Shown here: piece after piece, positions 10,683-22,247 of the stretch
Layout of the letters: every line of letters starts with the position of its first letter
How positions within the stretch are numbered: the first letter of the stretch is position 1
Assembly: GCF_001641265.1 (NCBI RefSeq)
Contig: NW_020167523.1
Span: 620,001 to 684,000, forward strand
Direction of reading: 5' to 3'
From: Pseudogymnoascus destructans
Lineage: Eukaryota; Ascomycota; Leotiomycetes; Thelebolales; Thelebolaceae
DNA: 64,000 nt
Made by a program: the position numbers and the translations under genes
Notes under the pieces: model-generated
The model's database searches: none
What the model was told of the DNA's origin: nothing
The model's input: only the letters and a program-made list of their open reading frames with translations

Positions 10683-11274
10683 ATGGCTCCACCACCACCC
10701 AAATCAGGAGCTGCAGGCCTGCTCGCCCGCCAGCTGAAGGAAATGCGAGGCGACAAGAACCTTCCCGGCATCTCATGCGGGCTCGTCAATGACAGCAACG
10801 TCTTTGAGTGGGAGGTCATGCTCATGATTTCGGATGACTGCAAGTACTACGGCGGTAAGGCACCCCCCCCCCCCCCCCCGGTACCACAAGCTAACACCCA
10901 CCCCCCCAGGCGCCAACTTCCGCGCCAACCTCTCATTCCCACAATCCTACCCCCTCATGCCACCAACCATGACCTTCCTGACACCCATCCCCTTCCACCC
11001 CAACGTGTACTCCTCGGGCGCAGTCTGCATCTCGATCCTGCACCCCCCCGAGGACGACAAATACGGGTACGAGAGCGCGTCGGAGCGGTGGTCGCCGGTG
11101 CAGTCGCCGGAGACGATTTTGATTTCTGTGATCTCGTTGTTGCACTCGCCGAATGATGAGAGTCCGGCGAATGTGGAGGCGGCGGTGTTGTGGAGGGAGG
11201 AGCAGAAGACTGGGGGGAGGGAGTTTAGGAGGAGGACGAGGAGGTGTGTTAGGGAGAGTTTGGGGGAGGAGTAG
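10683..11274 (+). CDS. ubc15: Ubiquitin-conjugating enzyme E2 of the Ubc15/UBE2G1 type
   Basis: Exons 10683-10854 and 10910-11274 give 178 residues. The UBC fold is complete: LLARQLKEM at the start, FPQSYPLMPPTMTF, an HPN motif in FHPNVYSSG, and the active-site cysteine in GAVCISILHPPEDDKYGYE. The insertion after the cysteine (EDDKYGYESASERWSP) is typical of the UBE2G1/Ubc15/Ubc7 group; the N-terminus and the SPNDESPAN segment fit Ubc15 best. The family builds Lys48-linked chains; which E3 it serves here is not visible. The 55-nt intron contains an 18-base run of C, unusual for a splice unit. It is the second E2 gene within 10 kb. Confidence 0.93.
10862..10879. repeat. Poly-C tract inside the E2 intron
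   Basis: A run of 18 C residues lies a few bases after the 5' splice site of the Ubc15-type gene and is likely prone to length change. Confidence 0.9.
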
Positions 11275-11500
11275 GGGAATGGGGGAAGGAGTTTGGGGAG
11301 GGTGGTGGCGGGGGGAGAGGTGGAAAACGCGTATATACAATATGCATAGCGATGTTTCTAGGGCACAGAAGTTATTATGATATCCCATTTCATTCTTAAG
11401 GCTGATTGGTCTCGTCAGTGTGGCAGTTTTATGACGTGTGGTTTGCGTCCGTCACAGGCATCGTTACAGCTTCAAACTGTCTTCAATTCTACCTTTGATT

Positions 11501-12991
11501 CTAACAACATCCCGGCTTCCCATCACCAGAGTTAATTAACCCCAACACCTTCGCTGCTGTCCCATCCCACTCTTGATCCCACCTCCTGCTCCCCTCCCTT
11601 CTTGCACCCTCTCTCAATACCCCTAGATCCTTCTCCCCACCCTTCCCAAGCAACTCCACCAACAACTCCCCCAACCGCTCACTCGTCTCAAACCCCCTCC
11701 CATTCGCCCCCTCCTTCACTAGCTCGCCCCAGCTCTCATACCCACTATACCCCACCACCGGCAGTCCAGCACCAAACATATCCACCACCTTCATCGGCAG
11801 GTCGACGCCACTACTAGACATGTGCAGGCAGACGCCTAGATCCGCGCAGGCGAGTAATTTCGCATAGTCCCCTGTGGTGAGCCAGGCGCTGAGTATAGTC
11901 ACCCCCTCGAGTTTGCCGTCCGCTTTTAGCTTGTCGATGCGGCGGAAGTAGAGCTCTTTCTGGGGTCCCTTCCCGGTGATGATCGCGTGGATGGGGGGTA
12001 ATGATCCGGTCTGGGAGCGGCGAGCGGAATATGTTTCTAGGGCGGAGAGGAGGAGGGAGAAGTCCTCGTCGGGGGACCAGGATGTGCTGCTCACTAGGAG
12101 CTTGGTCTTCCCGGCTATGATGTTTTTGGCCTCTAGAGCTGTGTCGGGGAGGTTTGATAGGAAAATCTGGCGCTCTTTAGCGTCGGTGATGGGTTGGAAA
12201 ACCTCTGCGGGTCTGTCGTGCAGTGTAAATATCTGTGACCTGATGCTATATGGTGGGTTCATGAGCTGTCGCGCCATGGCATCAGTGACAGTGAAATTCG
12301 CAGTCGACGCATAGCGACCGAAAACTTCCTCGTAGCGCTTTGAGATCTTGACAAGAGGATGTGAGGAGCCGCGTGTGCCGGAGAGGATGGTCCAGCCGTA
12401 GTTGTGCCAGTCGATTATGAGGTGGGTGTTGCGGAGGAAGCAGATGACGAGGGAGATGGCAAGTGTTGGTATGGACGGCGGGTTTTGGACGAGAAGCCAT
12501 CGGGAGGGTTTGGCTTTGTAGCCTAGTACGTGGAAGAGTGTCCAGATCTGCCACAGCACCTTTAGAGGGCCGATTATGATGAATGGGACGCCGCATTTTT
12601 GGGCCAAGGATAGTATAGATGGAGGAGGCGCAAGCGGGACGATTGCGATTAGAGGATTGTCGACGAGGCCGGGATGTAGAGCAGATTCTATAAAATGTTA
12701 AAAGTGTAACTCGGGAAAGTTGGGATAAAACATACCTTGGTATCCAATAACATCCACCCGCCCGCCATGTTTCGCTATGCTGATAGCATGGTATTGCATT
12801 CGAGGGCTTCTCCCAATATCTCCGAGGACCAGCACTTGGACGGAGATCTCGGGTTCGAGCTTCGATGCATCGAGCGGCTTATCAGTAGCTCTCCGCGGTG
12901 AACCACGCCTGTACTGCAAGGGCAAGCATAGTAGAAGCGTTGTAAGTGCCGTTGATGCCACCAGGACAAGGGCCAGGAGTAGTTGAAGCAT
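11501..12991 (-). CDS. ALG1: Chitobiosyldiphosphodolichol beta-1,4-mannosyltransferase (Alg1)
   Basis: Exon 1 is 12991-12736 and exon 2 is 12687-11501, giving 480 residues. Alg1 (glycosyltransferase family 33) adds the first mannose to GlcNAc2-PP-dolichol on the cytosolic face of the ER. Evidence: an N-terminal signal-anchor (residues 1-22, Leu-rich), then [17 protein letters not shown] and the GYQES join across the intron, IIDWHNYGW in the middle, [14 protein letters not shown], and the donor-site region [18 protein letters not shown]. An in-frame upstream ATG at 13081 exists, but the start at 12991 puts the membrane anchor at the N-terminus as in relatives. ALG9 of the same pathway lies 15 kb to the right. 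Confidence 0.95.
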
Positions 12992-13566
12992 GGAGGGCCT
13001 CCCAAGTAGAATGTTGACATGGCCAGCGAGGCTGAGATCCAAAGATCCAAAGTGGTACGGCAACGTTCTGCCACGATCCACCGCCTTCCCCGTCGAATTG
13101 TCGAATTGTCCTCAGGTTATCAGGCCAAAACGTGATCTGATTGGATGGCGATCCTACTAACTAACCCCTGCAGGGAATGAAGTCAGAGATAGAGTTGGCC
13201 AATCAGCTGCCATTCTGCACTATCCCTTAGGCGGACTTTCATCATAAATTGGAACAGGGGTTCATCACAACCCCGTTAGCCTCATGGAGCAATAACAAAA
13301 CTGTCCCTCTTGCTCTTGGGTTGACTTGGGATCTTCAGACCAGAGAGCAGCTTACCGCCGGATTCTTCGGGATATTTTATCTTGTATCTTGATTTGGCTT
13401 CTACATCGTACCATCCCACACTGTCTTTATCGTCCCTGCGACAAATATACGAACTAGAATCGAGTCCAACGACGACGTCAACAACAACTAAGTTACTCCA
13501 ATAACACCAACAACAACGCCTTTTCCACTGTGCCTCACTTAACACGACGCTCCTCGGACCGCTTCT
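12992..13566. other. Divergent promoter between ALG1 and the zinc transporter
   Basis: About 575 bases. GTCGAATT occurs twice in a row near 13092-13108. No other structured feature was recognised. Confidence 0.4.
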
Positions 13567-15423
13567 ATGGCTTCCACATACGCACTGCCCGTTTCTCCTC
13601 TACCTCACACCCCTCACACCCACTACCACCAGCACTCCCATGGCGGCCACGCCCACAGCCATTCGCAATCATACAACCGCTCCTCGTCGCCCAGCAAGTT
13701 AGCTCCAGCAGGATCCAGGCCGGCATACACTCCAGGGACACCATTGACCGGGAATATGCACTCGCGCACGCAGTCGGCGCACCTTCCCAACCATCTTGCC
13801 AACCTGAACCCTGATCGCTATACGGTATCTCCAGTGCGCGAACAATCACCGGCGAAGTCTGGGGATGAGAACCCTCTGGGGGACGAGGGCGATGACACCC
13901 CATATCCAAAGAACCAGCCTACAACGCCTCTGTACTCGGAGTTTACTGGCGTCAACCTCAACCAGCCTGCTGAGGACCACCCACATAATGGCCATGCCCA
14001 CCACGGGCATTCTCATTCGCACGGGCATTCCCATTCCCATGGCGACCATTCTCATGGCGACCATTCCCATGGTGACCATTCTCATGGCGACCATTCCCAT
14101 GGTGACCATTCCCATGGTGACCATGTCTGTCAAGGGCACCACCCAAAGGCAGTAGAGCCGCGGTCGAAATTCACAACGTTTATGCTGAAGCGTACGCTGA
14201 ATTTCCCGCTCCTGCAGTCTATACTTCTCGAGAAAGACTCGCGGCGTATTTTCTACTTTATGAAGTAAGATTACTCATATGTATGACATAGCCGGCGTTT
14301 ACTAATATACCTATAGTCTAAACTTTGCATTTATGTTGGTTCAGGCCTTCTACGGATTCGTAACAGATTCTCTGGGACTACTCAGCGACAGTATTCATAT
14401 GCTCTTCGACTGCATCGCACTTGCCCTTGGCTTGTTCGCTGCGGTCTCGAGTAAATGGCCAGCAAGCCAACGCTTCCCGTACGGGTTTGGGAAGATTGAG
14501 AGCTTGTCTGGGTTCGGCAATGGCGTGTTTCTCATGTATGTTGGAATATGTACGAGGCTCCTGAACTACACTAACTTCTGTCCAGGCTTATCAGTGTTGA
14601 GATTATATTTGAGGCGATTGAGCGCCTTGCGGTGGGACATGAGATGAAGCGATTGAGGGAGCTTTTCATCGTGAGCTCTATGGGCCTTGCTGTTAATTTG
14701 GTAGGAATGGCTTGCTTTGGCCATCATCATCATGGCCATGACCATTCGCACGGAGGTCACAGCCACGGCGAGGAGAAACACGACCACGGCCATGGCCATG
14801 ATTCCGACTCCGACATCCCTCTGATATATGGTGCTGCAAAGCACAGCCACGGCCATTCTCACGGCCACTCGCATAACCACGGTCACTCTCACGGTCACTG
14901 CCACGACAACGAGAATATGCGTGGTATCTTCCTCCACGTACTCGCAGACACCATGGGCAGCGCCGCTGTCATCGTATCAACCGTGTTAATCCACTTCCTC
15001 GGCTGGCCTGGATGGGATCCCCTCGCCTCCTGCCTCATCGCAATTCTCATCTTCCTGTCTTCCCTCCCTCTGGTTAGCAGCTGCGCCAAGCGTCTTCTAT
15101 TGACTATCCCGGCGGATACGGAATACAAGCTCCGCGAGACGCTGTCTGGCGTTAGCGACCTGCGAGGAGTGGCTAGCTACTCGGTGCCCAGATTCTGGAT
15201 GGCAGATGGCCCCAATCTCGTGGAGGGCGAGCCAATCCTGGGCGCTATGCATGTTATCGCAACGCGCGGGTCCCAGCTCGACGACGTCCGCGAACGGACG
15301 CGAACATATCTCTTGGGTCATGGGATGGATGTGGTTGTCCAGGTTGAGCGAGAAGGAAACGCAAAGTGCTGGTGTGGCGGCGACAACACGCGCACGCCCG
15401 CAAACTCGACATCGCGCTTCTAG
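13567..15423 (+). CDS. MSC2: Cation diffusion facilitator zinc transporter, Msc2-like
   Basis: Exons 13567-14264, 14317-14535 and 14586-15423 give 584 residues. The CDF core has the two zinc-site motifs, SDSIHMLFDC in one helix and HVLADTMGSA in another (HxxxD type). There are three His-rich blocks: the extreme N-terminus, a tandem GDHSH block near residues 155-190, and a long cytosolic loop HGHDHSHGGHSHG and beyond near 385-440. Family role: supply of zinc to the ER and early secretory pathway, in yeast together with Zrg17. The C-terminal domain ends with WCGGDNTRTP. Compared with yeast Msc2 the N-terminal extra membrane helices are absent, so this is the short, six-helix type. Confidence 0.92.
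14040..14124. repeat. 15-bp coding repeat for GDHSH units
   Basis: Six tandem 15-base units (around CATGGCGACCATTCT / CATGGTGACCATTCC) lie in the first exon of the zinc transporter. Units alternate between two variants at the same sites, a pattern of recent unequal exchange. Confidence 0.9.
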
Positions 15424-16043
15424 ACGGAGTGAAATCTACTTTCTTGTATTTATTCTGGTAGGGTGAAAAGCTCCTCCAACTTTACTGGTACATTATTATT
15501 GCATTATGCTCGGAGTTACGGTGGGCATTGAGGGCATTTGGGAGGTTTGTTTAACGATATCACGTACAAGAAGGATTATACAATTGTCAGCGCGTTAAAA
15601 AGAAATAAAAATAAAATAAATCCCTCGTTGGGCTGTGATCAAAACTGTGATGCTCTTATATGGTACCCTTTGACGACGTCCCCGCCGACCAATCATGCCC
15701 CACCGCTGGTGTCCCCATGAAACCCCACGACACCGACCGGAGGCCGCCACCCGGGACCGAGTCGTTCGCGTTGCCTCGGCACACCGGGGTTGGAGTTCCA
15801 CTCGCACAAGCTTCACCGAGCGCCGCGCCGCAATTCGATCATCCACCGAGTAAATTTAGCTCTGGTCGTGCGAAAAAGTCGATTTCCCCTTCTCCTCGTT
15901 GTGCTTGCTCCCTCCTTCCTCCGTCATCAATCTTCCTCCTCCCATCTACTCTCTACGCGCTCGTATCTCTATCTCTCTCTCTCTCTCTCACCTCTCTCCA
16001 TCCTTTCACCCGACACCTCTCGCGCAGAGAGACCTAGCAAGCA
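15424..16043. other. Intergenic region before the carnitine carrier
   Basis: About 620 bases. The last 150 are strongly C/T-rich, including a CT dinucleotide run near 15967-15990, typical of leaders of highly expressed fungal genes. No other gene is seen. Confidence 0.5.
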
Positions 16044-17145
16044 ATGGCGTCCAACCCCCTCCCCAAAGCCAACGAGGCCCTCGACAAGCTCCCCATAGCC
16101 GTCCCGCATATCCCAGAGACGAAGGCTGAGCTCAAGGAAGACATCCAGGTCGTGGCTGCGAAGTCGTTCGCGGGGCTCCGCTCGTTCGCCGCTGGTGGTT
16201 TTGGTGGGCTTTGCGCCGTTGTCGTGGGACACCCTTTTGACCTCGCGAAGGTCAGGCTGCAGACTGCTGAGGCGGGTGTGTATAAGGGTGCTATCGATGT
16301 GGTGACTAAGAGTATTGCGAGGGATGGATTGAAGAAGGGCTTGTACGCCGGTGTGAGTGCCCCGCTGGTGGGGGTTACTCCTATGTGTAAGTTTCCCTCC
16401 ATTTAACTCTCCGAGCCAATTGACGGCGACTGGGGCAAATGCAAGTAATCCGCGCGGTGCTAACTACCGCACAGTCGCCGTCTCCTTCTGGGGTTACGAC
16501 GTAGGCAAGAACCTGGTCAAGAAGTTCTCCACTGTGCACGACAACCAGCTCTCCATCGCCCAAGTCTCCGCCGCCGGCTTCTTCAGCGCCATCCCCATGA
16601 CCGCCATCACCGCGCCCTTCGAGCGCGTCAAGGTCCTCCTCCAGGTCCAGGGCCAGAAAGTCCTCGCACCAGGCGAGAAGCCAAAGTACAGCGGCGGCGT
16701 CGACGTCGTGCGTCAGCTGTACAAGGAGGGTGGCGTGCGCAGTGTGTTCCGTGGCTCTGTCGCGACGCTCGCGCGTGATGGGCCGGGTAGCGCGGCGTAC
16801 TTCGCGGCGTATGAGTATATTAAGCGTAGCCTTACGCCGGTGGACATCCACACCGGTAAGCCTTCGGGTCAGCTGAGTCTGACTGCTATTACGACGGCGG
16901 GTGCAGCGGCGGGTGTGGCTATGTGGATCCCTGTCTTCCCAGTCGACACGGTGAAGTCGAGGCTGCAGACTATGGAGGGTAACCCTACGGTGTCGGGTGT
17001 TGTGAAGGGGCTGTACCGCGCGGGTGGTCTGAAGGCTTTCTTCCCTGGTTTTGCACCTGCGATTTGTAGGGCTGTGCCGGCGAATGCTGCGACGTTTTTG
17101 GGCGTGGAGTTGGCGCATCAGTTTATGAACAAGGCGTTTGATTAG
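16044..17145 (+). CDS. acuH: Mitochondrial carnitine/acylcarnitine carrier
   Basis: Two exons (16044-16386, 16475-17145) give 337 residues in three carrier repeats. The signature P-x-[DE]-x-x-[KR] occurs as PFDLAKVRL, PFERVKVLL and PVDTVKSRL. The N-terminal extension of about 45 residues and the second signature PFERVK with downstream GQK fit the AcuH/Crc1 acylcarnitine branch. Role: exchange of acyl- or acetylcarnitine for carnitine across the inner membrane, needed for growth on acetate and fatty acids. The carnitine acetyltransferase that makes its substrate lies in the same window at 55816-57908. The leader is pyrimidine-rich and codon use is strongly GC3-biased, suggesting high expression. 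Confidence 0.9.
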
Positions 17146-17699
17146 AGGGAGATGGATGGGTGCTGAGGGAAAGGGAAGGAAAAGAAGGGATATTTTAGAC
17201 GGGGTTACTGGAGGAATGGATGGGCATTGAAGGCATCAAGGGGGAAGATGCTCAATGAGGCCCATTGTGAATATATACAATGGGATGAAGACGTGGTGAT
17301 GCTGTGGATTCGAGGGTCAGGCATTGAGGGATGGTGTACATAGGAACGGGCATTCTCCTGTGGAAGGTTGGCTGTAGAGATATAGTACAAGCGCGCATAA
17401 AGACAGATCCATTATTATCATTCCGTTTAAGCCTAGCAAACCACGTATTCTCATCCAAATTGAACTTTAAAGTTGTCCTTAAACACCTTCCCATGATTCC
17501 TCGGGCGGAAGCGGCGTGGCGGCAGAAGACGCAATCCCCTGCCAAGAGCTCCCCCATCTCGGCTTTTACCGATAAGCACGATAAGCACGATAAGCCGCTC
17601 ATCGTGCCTTGCCACTATAATAAGACTCTCCCCAGCCGCCCCCTCACCCCCTCACACAAAACCTCCCACCATGCGTCGCCCCTCATAACACCCACCTAC
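17146..17699. other. Intergenic region with a GATA cluster
   Basis: About 550 bases between the carnitine carrier and the Mpv17-family gene. The only structured element is the triple GATAAG array at 17571-17594. Confidence 0.45.
17571..17594 (+). promoter_or_regulatory. Three tandem GATAAG sites
   Basis: GATAAG occurs at 17571, 17580 and 17589, exactly 9 bases apart, within the repeated unit GATAAGCAC. The sites lie 106-129 bases before the start codon of the Mpv17-family gene. GATAAG is the core bound by fungal GATA zinc-finger factors such as AreA or the siderophore repressor; which one acts here is unknown. Confidence 0.5.
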
Positions 17700-18620
17700 A
17701 TGTCTGGACTTGCCCTCAAAGCCGGCCTCCGTGCCGCAGCACCCCTGCGCCGCCCCCCGCCTCTCCTCCGGCGCCAGCAAGCGCCAAAACGAACCACCAC
17801 TACGAACGCGAACGCACCGAAGACCGCCGCACCTGGCAGCACAACCACGACGCCCTCGCCCAGCACGACTATCCCGATGGCGGGCTCTATACCTCCTCTT
17901 CCGCTGTGGCAGCGCTTGGGGCCGCTCACGACGGCACTATCCCTTTTCAGTCGGGCGCAAAGGGCGCGGCCATGGACGACGCAGTTTGTGAGCACACTGA
18001 TTGTGTATTTCCTGGGTGATTTGAGTGCGCAGCTGATTAGGGGGGGAGAGTATGAGGCGGAGAGGGCGGGGAGGGCGTTGGTTATTGGGGCGGGGGCGGC
18101 GATTCCGGGTTATACTTGGTGAGTTCTTTCTTTCTTGCCGGGGAGGGGGTGCTGGAGATGGGATTTGGACTGGACTATGCTAACACGAAAGAATAGGTTC
18201 GTCTACCTCGGCAACTCCTTCAACTACACCTCCCCCACCCTCTCCCTCCTCACCAAAGTCATCGTCAACCAACTCGCCTTCACCCCCGTCTTCAACACCT
18301 ACTTCTTCGGCATGCAATCTCTCCTCTCGCACCCCCCCTCTCTCTCCAGCCTCGAACATGCCGTCGAGCACGTCAAGCGGACCGTGCCGACCAGCTTCGT
18401 GAATAGCTGTAAACTTTGGCCGCTTGTTACGGCTTTTAGTTTTACGTTCTTGCCGCCGGATTTTAGGAATGTGTTTGGGGGGGTGGTGGCGATTGGGTGG
18501 CAGGCGTATTTGAGTTTTTTGAATCGGAAGGTGGAGGGGGGGGTGGAGAGGGAGGAGAGGGAGGAGGAGAGGAGGGTTTTGGAGGCGGAGAGGGAGGAGG
18601 GGAAGGGGAGTACGGCGTGA
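17700..18620 (+). CDS. Mpv17/PMP22-family mitochondrial membrane protein
   Basis: Exons 17700-18118 and 18197-18620 give 280 residues. The first 60 residues are rich in Arg, Ala, Pro and Thr and look like a mitochondrial presequence. The Mpv17 core follows: YFLGDLSAQL in the first helix, GYTWFVYLG across the intron, KVIVNQLAFTPVFN, and W-P at the end (CKLWPLVTAFSFTFLPPDFRN). Family members (yeast Sym1, human MPV17) are inner-membrane channel-like proteins tied to metabolite balance under stress. The C-terminus ends with a Glu/Arg-rich helix of about 30 residues not found in Sym1. Gene identity beyond the family is not certain. Confidence 0.9.
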
Positions 18621-18957
18621 GCGAGGGGATAGAGGTTGATTGAACATACGATGCTTGTGGGAAAATAGCAGCATTTGGGGTATACATATAATGTTATACG
18701 GCGTTATAGTGGGGTTCAGGCGTCACGGGTGGATGCACGACACATCCATCCAGGTTTTGCTAGTGGATATAGATCGCACTGGTTACCCCTTTTTGGCGGT
18801 TTAGATTTTTGGGGGTTAGAATTGATGGCAGCGTATAGACTTGAGTCTGGCAAAGAATATTGAAGACTGCTGCTGAAGTGAGAATTCTGTGTGTGAGTTC
18901 TGTGAGAGAAATGATGCTGGCGCGTACAATGGGTCTGCCTTCCCCCCCTTTTCACCT

Positions 18958-19004
18958 CTCCCTATCCCTATCCCCTATCCCTATCCCCTATCCCTATCCC
19001 CGAC
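18958..19004. repeat. CCCTATCC tandem repeat
   Basis: Alternating CCCTATCC / CCTATCC units, about six copies, end 10 bases before a TATATAAA motif. Confidence 0.8.
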
Positions 19005-19010
19005 AGACAT

Positions 19011-19219
19011 CTATATAAACCCCCAACCGTCTCCTCCCAACGAAACGATTCAAAATGAATGCGGCAAGAAACCCCCCTTCAACTCCATCCCCCTTCCTTC
19101 CTCTATCCTATTCTCCCACGGCCATCTCCCATTCTCTCCCCTTTTCCACCCCCGCACCTTTCTACTTCATCCCGTCCGCCCCCTACAAACCGCCGGCGCC
19201 ACTATCCAAGACCGCATGA
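19011..19219 (+). other. TATA-like motif and 54-codon open frame
   Basis: TATATAAA at about 19011-19018 sits after a pyrimidine-rich block and 40 bases before an ATG at 19055. The frame runs 54 codons to TGA at 19217 and is rich in Pro and Ser. The end APYKPPAPLSKTA vaguely recalls small complex I accessory subunits, but the expected membrane helix does not follow. Treat it as a candidate transcript only. Confidence 0.2.
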
Positions 19220-22034
19220 TGGGTCCAATCTGAAGTAATAGAAACCAAGACGACACTACTAATTGAGGACATGCATCTCCATACCCCCTCCTACACCCTC
19301 CTACACCCTTCGATCCCCATCACTCGCCAGAACCTCCAACCTCATTTGAAATTTGTGACAGCGACGCTTCTGTATTCAACTTACATCTACCGTATCCAGA
19401 TTGACGCGGCGGACGCTAACGTCAACCGAGACAGCGTGCCTGGAACCGTGCATCTGCGACAGGGAGAACGCAGCGGCGACGTGGGTAGAGGCGACAGCAC
19501 ACAGCATCAGTGACAAGAACGCATCAAGCAACAAACCCAGCATGTGTCCCTCGCGCTCGTGCTGGGTATTGTTGTCGAGGCTTTCTGCTTCTAGGTTTGA
19601 GAGCCAACAGTTTGGCGAAGAAGCGGATCCAGCAACAACGTGTATTGGGTATGTTTTTGGGGTGGGAGGGGTGGGATATTTATATGCTTTTTTCTGTTGA
19701 GTTGTGCGTGATAAGGTGGAGGGGTGTTAGAAACGAATAGACATATTTTTCGCTCGCCCCTATTCCCCCCCCTTTTTCCTCTCGTGTGCCATCCTCTTCC
19801 CATTCTCTTTCTCCCCTTCCCCCCCCACTCCTATCTTCAGCCCTCATGCCTCCGCTTCTCCACCTCCCCGTAGATGACTACATAAACCTCTTCCACCCCA
19901 CCACTCTCTCTCTTCTCAACTCAACACATGGCCGAGAGAGATAAATGGATCGCGCACCCCTCCACCACCATCGCTCGATCCACACATCCCCCTTCCCCCC
20001 CCTCCAACCGGCCATCTCGTAGTATCCCAGCCATCCATCAAATGACCAATGACAAGTCTCCCGCGGTGACAAAAAGTACCAGCGGTGACGAAACAGCGCC
20101 CCAGTGACAGCAGCAGGCCCCCTCTGCCTGCCGATTTTAGATTTTAGATCAAGGCCTCCACTAGACCGAATAGCGAGGCGCGTTCCCCACAGAGTTTCAA
20201 CCCCCCCCCCCCGCCCCACCCTTTCTAGCGTTCACAGCCATACCACCTCTCCGCCTGCAATCGCTGTCTTGTTGTGTTTTTGCGCTGGGGGAGTGGTGGC
20301 GGTGACAGCATCCCGCGCCGGTGAGAATGGACCAGTGACAGGACGCCTTGGTGACAGCAGCTAGCAGCGGTAATGAGAACCCCCCCCTTTTCTTCATCCT
20401 CAACCACTACCAAAGCCCCAGCGTCACGCAAGACTCGGAGCGTCTGAGGAAATTCTCCTCTCCTCTTCTCTGATTTTCTCTTTTTTGCAGCGGATTCGTT
20501 GAATCTATAAGATTGTGGAATTGTGCCTCCCCTTTTTAAGCTGGATGACGACGGTGGTTGGGAATTGGTCGTGTTCCCTCTTCCCCCCCAACCACCACCC
20601 CCCTTCCCTCCTCCCAGCCAAAACGAAAAAGGGTAGTTACAGAACATAACCAAAAGCCTCCCGTCCACCACACCCTCCTTAACCAGCACGTCGCACCTCC
20701 CACTACATCATCGCTGGCACGCTGAGGCGGCGCGGTGTGTTTCCCGACCAGGCGGTGGTGATGATAGTGTCGGTGGTGGTGAGAATGTAGTGGTGACGGG
20801 GCTAACTTAATATGCTGATGACAGTAGGTAGCAGCGATGGCGAACCAGCTCAGCGCATCTGCCGCCTTGCGATCCTGTCCCGTGCTGTCTCCCGCCTGAG
20901 CATGAGGATGAGAGACTTATGGTATAGGGGTACTGTGACCCGCCGCGGGTCAACTATTCTGTTTCCTCGAGGCTAGTTGTTAACACGGCGAATGCCTTGC
21001 GCTCAATAACCAGCCCCTAACGATTTAATGAACTACCCTACTATACCCTCTACCGAGGCCTATCATGAGGTCGGGTCTCACTGTGTCTTGGTTATCTTTT
21101 CATCTTTCTCCTCCTCGTCCTCTCGCGTTGTTATATACGCGCTGGGGTTTTGGGGGTGTGAATCTATGCTTTTCCGGGGGGGGTGGGGAGTTAGATTCAT
21201 CACCGTCCATCCCTCCATCCCCAACCTCCCCCCCTTTCCTCTTCCCATCGCCATTCTCCCCCTCCTCCCCCCTTTTTCCCGCTTCGAAAAAACTATCTAT
21301 ACAAACTCCCGACCCTGAAACGCTCTCCAATCCACCACCCACTACCCCTCTCCGCCCTACGCAGAAGACGCCACAGCAGACGCCACAGCACACAGCACAA
21401 CACAGCACATCCTCGAATTTTTGTATGGTCGCATGTCCTGTTGTGTGGTGGTGGTGGGGGGGGGCGGGTGTTATATAACCCCTCGTACGCGCTACTACTC
21501 GTATCGCTTTGGAAGTTCGGGGATGTAGATGGATGGGGAAGGGGGGGATAGATGGACATACACATGGTACACGCAACATAAACGAAGAGCAAGTCAGGGG
21601 GTTATGGGTAATCGACAAGACTTCTTTCCTTCTCTCCTACTTCTCCTATCTCCTATCTCTCCCCTATCACCCCCTTTTCACTTCTCTCCTCTTCTCTCTT
21701 CTCCTTCTCCCCCTTTTCTCCCCCTTCCCCCACACAGCAAATAAAAGCCAACCCCATGCCAACCTCAAGAACGAAAAAAAAACTAAGGTCCCCAGCCTCT
21801 CTCAGAGATACGATAAGACATATAGCGGCATGTAGACACCACGACAAGATCCCATCGCATCTCCCCCACAAAGAATAAGTAAAATAGTACCTCCCCCCTT
21901 CACTCATCCGAGATACAAAGACATTAAACATCCATCACCCCCCAAGAATCGAACAACAAACATCATCATCTCCGAAGAAAAAAAAATAGGAGCGACAAAA
22001 TGCGCGAAGAAAGCCATTCATAATGGTTGGAAAC

Positions 22035-22037
<3 letters not shown>

Positions 22038-22068
<31 letters not shown>
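22038..22068. repeat. Poly-A tract
   Basis: About 29 consecutive A on the plus strand (poly-T on the strand of the following gene). It lies 180 bases beyond the stop codon of the SH3 gene and could be part of its 3' flank. Confidence 0.8.
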
Positions 22069-22069
<1 letters not shown>

Positions 22070-22247
22070 TTGTGTCGGGGGAACAACAAAAAAGGAGTAG
22101 AGAAGAACGTCAGCCAGCCACACAGATAGTAGCCGACGAGAGTTGAGTAAAAAAACACCATACACCATCCCACCACCTCATCCATCCACAAACTCCCACT
22201 CATCTCATCCATCAATCACCACCATCTCAACTCATCACATCACCCCT

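Larger units (their letters stand above)
18621..22247. other. Gene-poor 3.6 kb interval between convergent genes
   Basis: No conserved protein was recognised in 3.6 kb. The plus strand is heavily pyrimidine-biased in blocks (18940-19170, 19750-19850, 20580-20610, 21210-21290, 21640-21740). It contains CCCTATCC repeats followed by a TATATAAA motif near 19011. Short GTGACAG-type motifs recur at about 20045-20110, 20300-20360 and 20790-20830. A run of about 29 A lies near 22040-22068. Both neighbours end toward this interval, so its promoter-like look is unexplained. Confidence 0.5.

Noticed and set aside
13567..17145. Metabolite or defence gene cluster
   Set aside because: Neighbouring genes serve unrelated housekeeping functions and lie on both strands; no synthase, transporter-regulator set or defence module is present.
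19055..19219. Small complex I accessory subunit
   Set aside because: Only a weak likeness in the last 15 residues; the expected transmembrane part is not found downstream in any frame.
19401..19700. 99-codon frame with a hydrophobic stretch in another frame (SLALVLGIVVEAFCF)
   Set aside because: The hydrophobic piece is short, ends at a stop and has no SNARE or tail-anchor context that can be spliced to it.
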